From: Metallyticus violacea
Lineage: Eukaryota > Arthropoda > Insecta > Mantodea > Metallyticidae
Assembly (NCBI GenBank): GCA_030762175.1
Contig: CM060830.1
Span: forward strand, 46,092,001-46,156,000
Length of the DNA: 64,000 nucleotides
Direction of reading: 5' to 3'
Below the pieces are notes generated by a model. The model did not search any database and was not told where the DNA came from. It saw only the letters and a list, made by a program, of their open reading frames with translations. Shown piece after piece: positions 36,215 to 47,480 of the stretch. The position numbers and the translations under genes are program-made. Every line of letters begins with the position of its first letter. The stretch's first letter is position 1.

Positions 36215-36622
36215 AATTGTAATTATATTATGAACGATCTCCATGCATCATGTTCACTTATACATTGAACCAGAAAAACACTAATGAGTTCTGAAGCTGC
36301 ATTTCTTGTTTGTATTTAATCATGTCAATGTTTGCTTGTAATCAATCATTCTGTGTATTTAAATACTGTTACCTACTAGGGAAAACTGATTTTTCCATTG
36401 AATTCTGCAACTCCAAATTGGTGAAACCACATCTTTATTAGTTCTAAGTATAATTGTTTTGATACATTTAAAATCATTAATATGTGCCCACGTTGTATTG
36501 CTTGCGTGTATGCGTATCTAGGAAATATGACGTGATAGAGAAAAATGGGGGTTTCCACTAAATTCAGCACCCCAAATTTTGGTAACATCATTAAACGAAT
36601 TTCAAAAAAGATACAGAAATAA
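36215..36622. repeat. Region between copy A and R1 copy 3, with an internal duplication
   Basis: The first ~70 bases still resemble copy B's 3' flank (catgcatcatgttcac versus ctgcatcatgtccat). Then a motif recurs about 165 bases apart: ccattgaattctgcaactcc...ttggtg (about 36395-36423) and ccactaaattcagcacccc...ttggta (about 36555-36585). Non-coding. Confidence 0.4.
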
Positions 36623-36960
36623 GTCCGTCACGCAGCAGCTGCGTAAACTAGCGATTTCCTCACCTAGTTGAATAACTTTTAATAAAAATTAATATAAAAT
36701 CCAAATTAGGACTTGTTAATTAATGAAATGAAATGAAATGAAATGAGTTATGACATTTCTGCGAGATATCAGGGAAATAAAATTAGAATTCTTGGAACTA
36801 TAAGTATTATAAAAGAGAAACCACATTTTTAGAAATATTATTTTTATTATTGATATTAAACCATAAATACGAATGGTATGCTATTAATTAAATGAAATAT
36901 ATGATCACTGATACACAAACCTGTACTGCGTGGGTATTTTTTCTATAGTTTTCATGCACT
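36623..36960 (-). repeat. Dispersed repeat R1, copy 3 (right end only)
   Basis: The reverse complement carries the ordered landmarks accattcgtatttatggttta, ttctaaaaatgtggtttctc, taattaacaagtcctaattt, ttttattaaaagttatt and the terminal acgcagctgctgcgtgacgg plus ac. They are shared with 800-1060 and 32270-32522. The tandem subunits are absent, so it is a truncated copy or a deletion derivative. Its terminus faces the terminus of copy 2 across 4.1 kb that includes family copy A. Confidence 0.8.
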
Positions 36961-37539
36961 TAACGTTGAGGGTTTATATTGTATAAAGACCTGTTTTATA
37001 GAAGTTGAAGTACTGTCTGTCTACGGTCATGTATTTCTGACATCTTATGAAATTTGCATTCTTTCGCGATAACTCTACTTCCGCAATTCTTCCTTTTCTT
37101 TAAGTTCCTTACAGCAGTCCTGTACACTTATTTTTTTTTCTCTCTGTTCTAGTGGTAACATTTCTATTTAGTAACATTTACTTCTCTAACGCTTGACTGT
37201 AATAACATAAACGCAGAAATAATGTTTGTTCTCATAAATGAAAACTGACCTATTGTCTATGTACAACTAATGGGTGATTTTTCCTTCGCGGGACCGTTTT
37301 AAGCGTAATGATTGGTCGATCGGCTCAAGCTGATACCGTGGTGAACGGGAGTCAGAAAGTCCGCAGCTATTATAGTCGCGTTAAGTTATTACTAACGCTT
37401 AAACACTTAAACGATACATTTATTCATTATTATAACGCATTCTATCTCCCTTCATTTTCCATACATTTCTGGCCTCGACTTATGAAATTAACCCTGTGCT
37501 ATTCCCTCTGAGAAATGGAAGAAATTTAGAATTTTATTT
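36961..37539. other. Unassigned; may include a transposon end
   Basis: At about 37267, ctaatgggtgatttttcc resembles terminal sequences of Tc1/mariner-superfamily elements. It lies downstream of the DUF4817-type transposase remnant, where its 3' terminus would be expected. Confidence 0.35.
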
Positions 37540-38299
37540 TCCAGTTCATCTAATGTATGCGAATTTCTCTTGTATATTTTTCCTTTAATGTCCCTCAGAG
37601 ACAAAAATTGCTGGGTATTAAATAGGTGGACCTGGTGGGTCAAATGTCGTTAGTGATGACTCTATCGTCGAATATTTCATGACTTGCATGCAAGTAGACG
37701 TGAGCTGTATGTGCCGTCGCAGAGTCCTGCTGGAAAGTTGCGAAGTTCCCTCAACAGTTAACTCCCGAAAAAGGATTGCAAAACATTCTGCATATTCCTA
37801 TTTCTAATAATTGTTTCTTTAATAAAATAGTGCTTGTTATTCTCTCGCCGCTATTGGCTAACTGCACTTCTGTCTTTTGGTCATGCAAGGGTTCCTCATG
37901 AAGCAGGTTAGGTTTTTCTGAACTCAGTATCACTTGTTTTGTAAATTAACATACACATTAGATGAAGCAAAAATTTGTCATGCGCACTAATCAAAATCCG
38001 TTCACAATATCTACTCCTGGGTGCAGGGTCACCCGGTTTATGTTCTTGCATTTCGGTAATTTTATGGCTTTTTAACTTCAGCAGCTTAGTAGCTTTCAGA
38101 TCGAGGAATCCGTTTGACGAGAAAGATGTCAAAGAAATTTTTAGGAGAACGTTCCAGACTTTGTCCAAGATTATCTAACGTTTCTTCTGCGAGTACTGTA
38201 CGTGATTGTGTACGCTTTTTATCAAGAATACTTCCCATTTCACGAAATTTATTTATCAATCTGTTAATCAAACTTCGACTAGGTAGAATGTAAATAGTC
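37540..38299 (-). pseudogene. DUF4817-type Tc1/mariner-superfamily transposase remnant
   Basis: On the minus strand: PTIYILPSRSLINRLINKF, REMGSILDKKRTQSRTVL (helix-turn-helix region called DUF4817), then LGQSLERSPK. KATKLLKLKSHKITEMQ and a SRYCERIL block follow. Further on are LLHEEPLHDQKTEV, TFQQDSATAHTA (second catalytic Asp retained) and PTRSTYLIPSNF, where the third catalytic Asp is replaced by Tyr. A short GTLKEKY end follows. Frames shift several times, and the region of the first catalytic Asp is decayed. The 5' end is abutted by SINE-A copy 2 at 38300. Inactive. Confidence 0.85.
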
Positions 38300-38573
38300 G
38301 GTGCTGATGGTGTAGAGGTAATCATACTTGCCTTCTAAACCCAAAATCGCGGGTTCAAACCCGGGCAGAATCGATGGATTTTTTCGGGCGTAAAAATCTT
38401 AAGCATGGCTTCCTTCGGAAGGGAAGTAAAGCCGTGGGTTCAGTGTCGTACATTTACGGCACGAAAGAACCTCAAGCCTGAATGAAGAGACCTCTGAGCA
38501 AAATTTATCGGCCGTTTCAAGCCCGGAATATATTGGAACGCTAATGACCTGATATATTAAAGGGCGTTCGTAG
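38300..38573 (+). repeat. SINE-A copy 2 (full head)
   Basis: Plus strand: tRNA-like head with ggtgtagaggtaatcat as A-box region and cgcgggttcaaacccggg as B box. The conserved core is gattttttcgggcgtaaaaa, tggcttccttcggaagggaa, gtgtcgtacatttacggcac, cctcaagcctgaatga, then tcggccgtttcaagccc. It ends at gggcgttcgtag and runs directly into (AAT)n, which suggests the microsatellite grew from the SINE tail. Confidence 0.9.
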
Positions 38574-38597
38574 AATAATAATAATAATAATAATAAC
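38574..38597. repeat. (AAT)n microsatellite at a SINE-A tail
   Basis: Eight AAT-type units immediately after the SINE-A body. Confidence 0.9.
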
Positions 38598-40136
38598 AAT
38601 AAACAAATTGGAAGAATATTAGGGAATTTCTCTTGAAATATCTCCACCCATCACGAGCCGATTCTGTACGCACTTACAAATCGTAAATAAATACTTTTGG
38701 AAAACAGAATATGTGAATTGAGTTATATTACGTCGCCTAATGAGTACTTAATACGCTGTCACACAACACAAAAGTACATGTTAGTATTTCCTAGGGTTAA
38801 ACTCATATTGATCTCCCTTCCGGCTTCCCGGCCAATTTTCAAGCGTGGAAACGAGATGAAACCTGCGCAGTTTAGTCAACTGCGACCACTGCAGGTGCAG
38901 CGGTCCGGTGAAGGAAAAATCACACAGTATTAGCGCGGGTACTGCCTATTATTATGACAGGCGAGAGGCGAGCCTTTACAGAGTGCGGTGTTCGACTGTG
39001 GTAAAAAATAACTCTGGGCATAAAACAACCCATAGAACTATGATTGCATAATGAGAAATAGCATTTATATTACTCCCTTCTGATCAGCATATTATGTAAC
39101 ATTCTATCAATTTTTATACATAAATAGAGGATAAAAATTTACCATTCCATTGTTCCATGCTCAACAGACAAAATGAAATCAATGTTTATGTGTACAATTA
39201 TGATTACTAACAATAAAGTAATTTTTAAAGCTGAGATTAATAGAACGCTATAAAAGCAAACATTTTCGATGTATCAATTATTTCATTCTAATTCCAACAC
39301 ATTATTATATGAGGGAGGTAGATATCGGCTTCTAAAAACAATGCCCTCCATTATAACCAAGTTTGGCTAATAAATACGGGCGCATATTGCGTTCCGTTCC
39401 CACTCTAGACAATGAAAACACTAATAATTAATCTACAATGAAAATTTATGTCGCAGCACTTTCCCTCGCCCCGTCTTTCTCTCTCGCGCACACACCAAAA
39501 TACTGCGTTCTCAACAATGCGCCTATTGTTAGCTGGAAGTGGGGGCGTAGCATCCCAAACAATGCAGCATGCAGAATTCCATTTCTACGGAACAGAATAA
39601 CCACGGTTTGCTTCTTTCTATTTCTCCCGCTCCGACGAAAAACTTAACAAGGTATTACCAGCGTTGGGGGTTTTTAGACCCGTGAAGCACTTGCATTCTC
39701 ACCGTTACTGTCCTCTTTTCTTTATTTGTCTGTGGATTCTGGCCCTTACCCTATCTCATTCTACAGGATTTCCCTTGCAAAAAAAGCGAAGCAGGCTGGA
39801 GAGAATAAAAGATATCTAGGAAACGCTCATCGCATGTGTTTCTTTACCTTACTTTTAAATAATGAGTTGGAGAGAAAAATGTGAAGAGAAATATGTCAAA
39901 ATATGATATCCATATCTGCAAATATAAGATAATGTTACTCATGTTTTAAAAAAATATATAATCCTTTGGAATTAAAGTAAAAAGTTTGACTAAACGATTA
40001 TTTTCATGTTATATGACAATTATACACATTTTGGCAATATAGCGTCTAAGTCACTTAAATCGGTTCATGTGTCATTCTATAAATGCATTTGGTTATCACA
40101 TGTATATATAAATGTGGAACTAGTCAAGATATAGCA

Positions 40137-40137
<1 letters not shown>
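38598..40137. other. Unassigned non-coding DNA
   Basis: A relatively GC-rich patch at 39440-39660 contains a 69-codon ORF with no recognised domain. Confidence 0.4.

Positions 40138-40208
<71 letters not shown>
40138..40208. repeat. (AAT)n microsatellite
   Basis: About 23 AAT units without interruption. Confidence 0.95.
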
Positions 40209-42639
40209 GAGTTATTTTTGACTGCTCCGCAGCAGCGCAGCGAGCGCTACACCAAGATCTGTCTCTCCAGTTACTGAACCTAACCGTTAGTACAACGTTG
40301 CACTCTAGGTAATCCATATCTATGGATACGCGGAATTTTAAATGAATCTACGAGTTTATTTCACACCAGACTTTCAACTAGATTATGTGCGGAAGTGATC
40401 ATTTTGACCTTGCTGCACTATACCATAATTTAAGAATTGAATAAATAGAAACGAAATTATGCATATATATACTGACGAGTTTCGATAACAGTCGTGTACC
40501 TTTTTTTCAGCGCGTTTAGTTCTGTGCTGTGCTTCTTCCAAAGTGACTTTGTACGTAAAGTAGCAAAAACCGTTATTGTCTGCGCACGATGAGTGCAAAT
40601 GAATGATTTCTGTGCATGCCCGGCAGTTGAAAGGCTCGTTGGCTAACCTAGTATGAAATTTCAGAGCTGTAATGAAATTGCGCTGGCTAAATGTACAATC
40701 GGAACGATACTTCTATGCAGTTGTCCTTGAACGAACGCGCAGTAAAGGGAGTTTAATTGTACTGACATGTGACTTACCGACTCAATTTAGTATCCAATGA
40801 TGACTTGCAGCATGACTGTGCGGCGGGAAAAAACAAAAATCATATTCTTACATTAAGTTATTTTTATCTAATGGCTTGGTAATGTTTTTCATTGATTCGG
40901 AAATAATTAAATATGTGTATTGCCAAATTAACAGACATTATCCTACGGTATATAATGTAACTTATGCATACTCTTTAATATCATTACTGATTAATGGTTC
41001 CATATTGGATGGTTTATTTCTCCTAAATTGAGTGTTATATTTATTAAGTGTATCTTTAAGTCAAAGCAATAAACTCACCTCAACAATTGGCATTTCCAAC
41101 AATCCTCTGTATACATCATCAACGAAGCGATAAATTCAGTTCCCTGGTTGGTTCCCTACTAGACTGCAAGTGTATGCTACTGCGCAGGCTACTGCGCATG
41201 CATGGCCACTCAAGGCTTGCTTACTGGGTATGAACACTTGCCCTTATACGGAGAACGCATTTTAGGCTCCAGTACCGAGCGGCAGCAGAGAAATCCGAAT
41301 TCCTCAGTTCTGAGCGGCAGAAGCCGAATTGTGCGTCAATATTCAGTAACAGGCTAGATTAATGATTAAAATTATGTTGCTCAAATCTAGTTTCTATATA
41401 TTAAAATAATATAAACCTTCAGTTTATTACTAGATAATTAAACATTACATAAACGGAACAAATTAAAATAAACATAAGCATAAAATAAACAATAAATCTA
41501 CATTATGGAAAGTAAGTGAAAATAGAAAAATAAATTAATATGATAAAACAACAGTTTAATTAAATATTTGTCATAATTTAAATGGAAATTTATCTATTAA
41601 GCAAAACTTGTTGAAGTTTGGCTTTAAACAATAACTGTGAGACAACCCCTCTCACTCTAGAACTTCCCTCCAGAGCTTGTTCCAATTCTTAGTAAGGGAA
41701 ATAACATACGGAACTAACCAATTTATGGCACACTGGGTTAATACTCAATCTGTGTATAGCTGCTGTATACCTAGCCGAACTAGGGTTTAACCGCAGAGGG
41801 GAAACCAGTTATTGGGATTATTTTATTTAGGGGGCGAAGAGTTGATGGAGAAAGTGCTAGTTCTCTGAAATGTGATATACTATCTTATAGCGAGATTTAG
41901 TACCTAATTTATGATGGTCAGATAACATTTGAAGACGCGAAGCTAAGTATGTTGGGATAGTGGCATGCAGAATTTGGAAAATAAGATTAAAGAATTCAAA
42001 ACTTGGTAATTCTTTATTCTTAACCAGGAAAGAGTCTTTAAAGAAGGAGAAACATGATCATTGCATATATACCGGTTCTATTGCTTAGTTTTGCATTAAG
42101 GTTAGTTAACACAGCATCACAATAATCTTAAGTATAGCATTGCCAGTGTTTCTAATTTATCAGAGAGAAAATACTTCAAAGAGTTAAATGAATGAATAAT
42201 AGACAATATTTTTACAGGTATGATTCACCTCCTCGTTCCATTCTAGATGACGTGGCGCGGTTGCAACCAGCTAGCATGCAGACGCAGGTAAAAATAGCTC
42301 TCTATTTAGAATTTCTTAAGATTGATCTAGATAAAACATAATTGTAACACAGCGTTTAATATGGTTAAACAAAGCAGTAAATACGATAACATAAGAATAA
42401 TAATCTCTTTAATAACACATTACGGTTGTTGGCACATATCTATTTTGTCATAAGTTAAAGCTATGGTTTACATTTCCGTCTGACTTCACTGCATGTCACA
42501 TCTACCTGGAAATTTTAACATAGAACGTTACAAGAATGATACTTGTGAACAAAGATCACATTTTCGCGCAATTTCATGGAAATTTACCGGACATTTCAAA
42601 CGATTCTCGTATTCCAGCAGTATTCACTTACATGAAAAA
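40209..42639. other. Unassigned non-coding DNA
   Basis: No domain seen. The segment 41640-42180 read on the minus strand looks protein-derived (few stops locally), but I cannot match it to a family. Confidence 0.35.
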
Positions 42640-42885
42640 CAGGTGGCGATTTTAGCATGTTTGCATGGGGCGGACATGTAACAAGGTACCAAACAGCAGA
42701 AGGGACGATAAATACACATGGGATCTACGAATCTGTAGAAGAGGAAGAGGGAGACCGAGAACGAGGTGGGTAGACACCTTCAGGAAAGCAGCCGGGGCAC
42801 ACGGAACCGCAGAGACAAGGGTACAACCGAAGTCAACAGTGAAACAGCAATACCAACCTTAATAATCTCAACACTTGAACCTTCT
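42640..42885 (+). mobile_element. LINE fragment, extreme C-terminus of a reverse transcriptase ORF
   Basis: In two adjacent frames, WGGHVTR and then RRGRGRPRTRWVDTFRKAAG appear. The pair GH(V/I)xR plus GRPxxRWxDxxxxxAG is the hallmark C-terminal stretch of RTE- or Jockey-type non-LTR retrotransposons (family knowledge). A frameshift lies between the two blocks, and no reverse transcriptase domain is found upstream. It is different from LINE-X (8225 and 60730). Confidence 0.8.
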
Positions 42886-43144
42886 AGTTAAATTGTTGTT
42901 AAAATAAGACTCAACAAACTCATAGGGACAATAGCTCATATGGACTAGCTCACCATATGAGAAATCAATGAGTCCCCGCTAGCGGAACCCCCAGTCTAGA
43001 TGGGACTTAAGTGTCTTAGTTAAAAAATTCAGAAATACTAATATTTGGGCAAGTGTCTATAATTGAGTAATACAGAACATTAATAATGGAGTAATTGATT
43101 AGTGCTCAATTACTAATGAAACATGGTTCAATTTACTTGGTCAA
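42886..43144. other. Unassigned, probably LINE 3' untranslated remnant
   Basis: Follows the LINE C-terminus directly. No other feature seen. Confidence 0.3.
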
Positions 43145-43670
43145 GTTTTTGCACAAAATAAATGGGTTCGGAGTACAGAAAACCGAGATTTTATACTTTG
43201 TATGACTATAAAATCGGCGCATGATGAATAATGAGTGTATGTATAGTTTAGGGCCTGTCTTTTTTGAGAATACCATAAATGCAAAAAGACGCAAGAATGA
43301 CATACTCGTACCATATTGTTAACAACTGACTGTGATATTAATTGCCGATCGGGTGTTGACAACAAGACCTGAAGCTTGTGAATGACAGTTTTCTAAGAAG
43401 GTGCCAGAAAAGTCTGCATGCAGCAGGAATTTATCCACGTTTTCTTTCGTAGGATACGCTTATTTTAATTTTAATTGTAATAGCGAGAACGTGTATCGGT
43501 TAACTTGCCGTGAAACGGGTTACAAAACCATTAAAAACTCATTAAAGTTTATTACAAATCTTTTGAAAATTAGTACAAGTGCTGTGCTTCAATATTCGCA
43601 CTTTGTTGCATTGAAAGTATTGTCCCTTTTTATAACTACGTTAACAATTTTTATGTAGGTACCTGATTTT
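43145..43670 (+). repeat. Dispersed repeat R3, copy 2
   Basis: Partner of 3100-3590, same orientation, with several ordered shared words. An 85-codon ORF here (43401-43658) is not conserved in the other copy and is taken as chance. Confidence 0.5.
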
Positions 43671-45167
43671 TCATATCGAACTCACAATATAATATAAGCT
43701 TCTGGGCTGGGAGAAATATGTGACACACATCTTACCCTTTCGGTGATTTATTCCCAATGAACTCTTTTCTAGATTCCCCATTACGTACTGCATAGGTGGG
43801 GGAACTTCCAACCACCAATCAGATTAAAACGCAAGACTTACTTCTGGAAATTTCTGACGACCAACAGTCACTAACGGTCATTCTTCTTAACGAACATTCT
43901 TTCCAAAAATAATTAAAGAACACACCACAACAATTCAATCAAATTTTAGTTTAATATAAATTAGCGCAAGCAGTATATCTTATTATTCACATATATTAAT
44001 GAAATATAAAATTCATTAGTTCCTTGAAACAAAATACATTTTTTTCTTAAATTACCATTGTATGTTTTGTTGTTTCTAAATCTTATGAAATCGCCCCTTT
44101 ATAATAATCACGGAAAAATATGTAAAGGATTAGAGCATATAAGCAATAAAATAAATATGTATTTTTTACAAAATATTATCAAATGTTAAATAAATTCCGA
44201 TATTTTTTCACATCTCTTCATGATAAATATTAAAATCTGTGATCAATTATCTCACAAATAGTGAGATAAAATGAGGGAAGAGTGCATACTTTTTCCATTG
44301 ACTGTACTTTAATTTTAGCATTAAGGATTTAGCAGCGAATGCAAGTGGAACAAACGGAAAAATCTCCAATTGCTATTGTTTTTTACATTGCTCTCTCCCC
44401 TAAAATAAAAACCTCGGTAGCTTCCAGCTAAACAGCAGATACATATTTCAGAATCTCTCGCACTACGCCCTCTATCTTTTGCTCTTCGAGTTAGTACATA
44501 CTCTCCACCCCTGTTCTACCCGCACGCTATTCCTCTCCCGGTGGTGGAAATACTTGCAAAAAAGTTGAAAGGGACGGAGGGAGAAAAGGGTGAAGTGCCT
44601 TATTACCAGTCCTCCTGTAATTTTTTCCCCATTTTTTGAATAGAAGAGATGGAAGAAATGGTAAATAAAAAGCATAAGAGAGATGCAGCGATCGTTTCTA
44701 GGGCTTGTAAAGTGTTTTCAATGCTCACACGGTGTGAAGAAGTAGCGCCATATATCTGGGCAACCGTAACGAATGTGCACCCATCGCTCTTCTTTTGTTT
44801 TCAAAAGCTTAAATTGAATACGCCCAGTTTAGCGAGATGGACGCTAGATTTTTATTTCCTTTTTAATCTCGTTTCGACAAAAGCAAGCAGTACTTTTCTT
44901 GTGCGTAAAGGAGCTTTGTTCAACCTGAAGAGAAAGGAAAGGTCATGCATTAAAATAATGGAGAGAATTGAATGAGAAGATGCTGGGAGTTTTGTCACAT
45001 TTGATCACCCAAGTGCTTTTGCATTTGCATTTTTATATATAAAATTTGAAATTACTCTAAAAAGAAATAAAATTACCTCATTTCATAATCTTATAACCAG
45101 AAATCGATAAGAGTCGAAGGGTAGTACACAAACCAATTGATGTATTAACCATTTGATAACCATTTTG
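43671..45167. other. Unassigned non-coding DNA
   Basis: The 108-codon ORF at 44649-44975 has no recognised domain. Nothing else is supported. Confidence 0.4.
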
Positions 45168-45219
45168 ACCGCCTGTGGTGCCTCAGTAGTAAAAACGGGC
45201 GTTAAACACAACACAAAAA
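45168..45219 (+). repeat. SINE-B 3'-end fragment
   Basis: Contains gcctgtggtgcctcagtagt and aaaaacgggcgttaaacaca, matching the 3' end at 28350-28408. Head and body are absent. Confidence 0.75.
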
Positions 45220-47359
45220 CCATTTTTCGAATTACCAACGCCTGTAATCTTTCCGTAGATAATTATAGTAATTTGTAGTTAACAATTTGTGAAACAAATA
45301 AGCTTAAGTACAATTTTTTTTAAAAAAATACAAGTAACTTTAACTGTTCATATTTTCTTCATTTTCTCCACCATTTTAAATAGTATAGCACTAGCTTATT
45401 ATAGAAAAAATAGGATATTTTTATCATCGTTCAGCGTCATACCTTCGTCCTAAATGTTCTCTATTTATTAACTGTGCAATTTAGTTTCTTTTTGATGCTG
45501 CATCTTCGTTTTCTTCAATATCTGCCAAAGTGTTCCAGTTTCAGGGGGAACTTTCTCCGTCCCAGCAAGGTACATGTCTCAGGTACTCACCTTGTTTATT
45601 TTTCCATAGGACAGTAGGTTCCAATCATCGACCTCCCCCTTGCGGGAAGGAAGCAGATATACTGCTTACCTGCGCCTTCGCCCTCCGACTAGGCTATAGT
45701 ACCATCCGACACCACCGTACCACTGGTAGGGCGGCCTAATGCATCACCAGCCTCCCCAACTCTTAAGATGGATAATTCAGATACTTCTCGTATGATGGAT
45801 ACCATCCTGTTATGACGCAGGAGCACCGCGGGTAGCGCAAATGCCAAGTCTACCGAATCCGAACCATCCGGACGACTCCCCGCGAGGACTCGGATATCCG
45901 GCCCGATGTACTTCTAGTAACATCAGAACTACCAAGATCTATAGAATGTCAGAACATCTGAAGTAATCGAAATTTCCTCCCGCTCTTACGGGAAGCTGCC
46001 ACAATGTATGAGGTGGCACCCTTCAACTCATCAATTGTAGTAGGTCTCTTCAGAAATACTATTTCCTTCAGATTGCTCCACAAACAAAACTCTCTACTGG
46101 ATTACTATCTGACCATCTCTGGAAATGACTGAAATTGCACGGGCCAGCTCTTTAGAAAGGCTTCTGAAAAACTCTGTCCACACTCGTAATATATTAAATA
46201 AGCCAGACGAATGTTTGAAGGAGTAATACAACTTATTTTGAAAAATACTCTACTACATGAAAATCTGTAATTTGGAATGGTTTGTACTCGCAAAGAGAGA
46301 AAAACAAACTACCAACTGAAATTAATTGCATATCTGGAATGCACATATCATTTAAGCCTGTTGCTTCAAAATAATTGTAATCTGTTTTATTCTTTTGGAA
46401 CCCAGGAGAACCTTAAAAATACAAGATTCTTAAGCATATTACATCGCAATTTTCAGGATGCGATATAATATGTTAAAGAATGTACAAATAGAAAAAGGTT
46501 TTGAAAAATACGTACGCCCAGAACAGGACGCCAATTACGATGTTTCTTTGTGGTGCTGCAAATGTTTATTTCAAAGCTACAAGTACATTTATGTTTATGT
46601 ATGGTCAAGAGAATCTCAATGGCTTACTTTAACCAATTACATATCGTAATATTAATGAATTAAAGTTCAATTATAGTAATTTATGAAACTTATCTTCTGT
46701 AGCTCTCAGAAAACCTTATCGCTTACACGAAGACTTGTATATACCTGAGCTATGGTGCATAATTTATGGTTGGATTGATCGATGTGATGAGCCAGTGATA
46801 TTGGCTATGAATGAACATACGTCACATCGCAACTTAGCTGTGGCTTTGTTCCATACTGATTCGTGTAGCTCCATATTGAGGCTTCTGAGATCATTCATTC
46901 CCACTCCAAGAATACTTAGTGTCAAGCCCCCTTTCTAATCATATTTATTTCCCACACTTTGTATATTTATGTAGCTTTCTTTTGAAATAGATAATAGTCA
47001 TATCTATTCAGACTGCAGGAAAGATTGTTAATTAAATACAATGCTGGAATGAATAAAGAATAAATGCTATTTTTGCGTTGCTATAGAGACGGGCGATTTC
47101 TCTAAGAGGCTGTTGGTTTGCACTACCCCCCCCCCCCCCAATTTCACCATTTAATTTCTTAAAGCTAATGCATGCCTAATGCTTTTTATGAACAAAAAAA
47201 AAAAAAAAAGAACGAAAAGGAAAGAAACTACATCTGCAAGGGATTTTTATCTTGTGCCTGGTGTTAGATAATATGTACATATACTTCCTCTTCATATTGC
47301 TTTCGGGATTTTCCTGGGTTAGTTTCACACACATTTGGTATGAAAAATCCCTTTTGAAG
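45220..47359. other. Unassigned; contains a possible tRNA-like patch
   Basis: At 45610-45725 the minus strand has tatagcctagtcggagggcg and gatgattggaaccta, a weak A/B-box-like pair. A C14 run lies at 47126-47139 and an A17 run near 47193-47209. No gene is supported. Confidence 0.3.
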
Positions 47360-47480
47360 TCGGAGTAGAATGGTTCAGGCGGTAACGCTTGAAATTTGCT
47401 TTTAAGAGGTTCCGGGTTCTAATCCCTTCGGACCGATCATCCTAATCTTGGGTTTTTTTTTTCTTGCTTTCTCCAAGTCA
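47360..47480 (+). repeat. tRNA-like SINE head
   Basis: A-box-like tggttcaggcggtaacgc and B-box-like gggttctaatccc are about 45 bases apart, followed by a T-rich stretch. The body may run on toward 47700. Single copy, boundaries unknown. Confidence 0.5.

Noticed and set aside
41640..42180. LINE-like coding remnant on the minus strand
   Set aside because: It has some protein-like stretches, but none matches a specific reverse transcriptase or C-terminal motif I can name.
45610..45725. tRNA-headed SINE
   Set aside because: The A-box and B-box resemblances are both weak and no second copy exists in the window to confirm an element.
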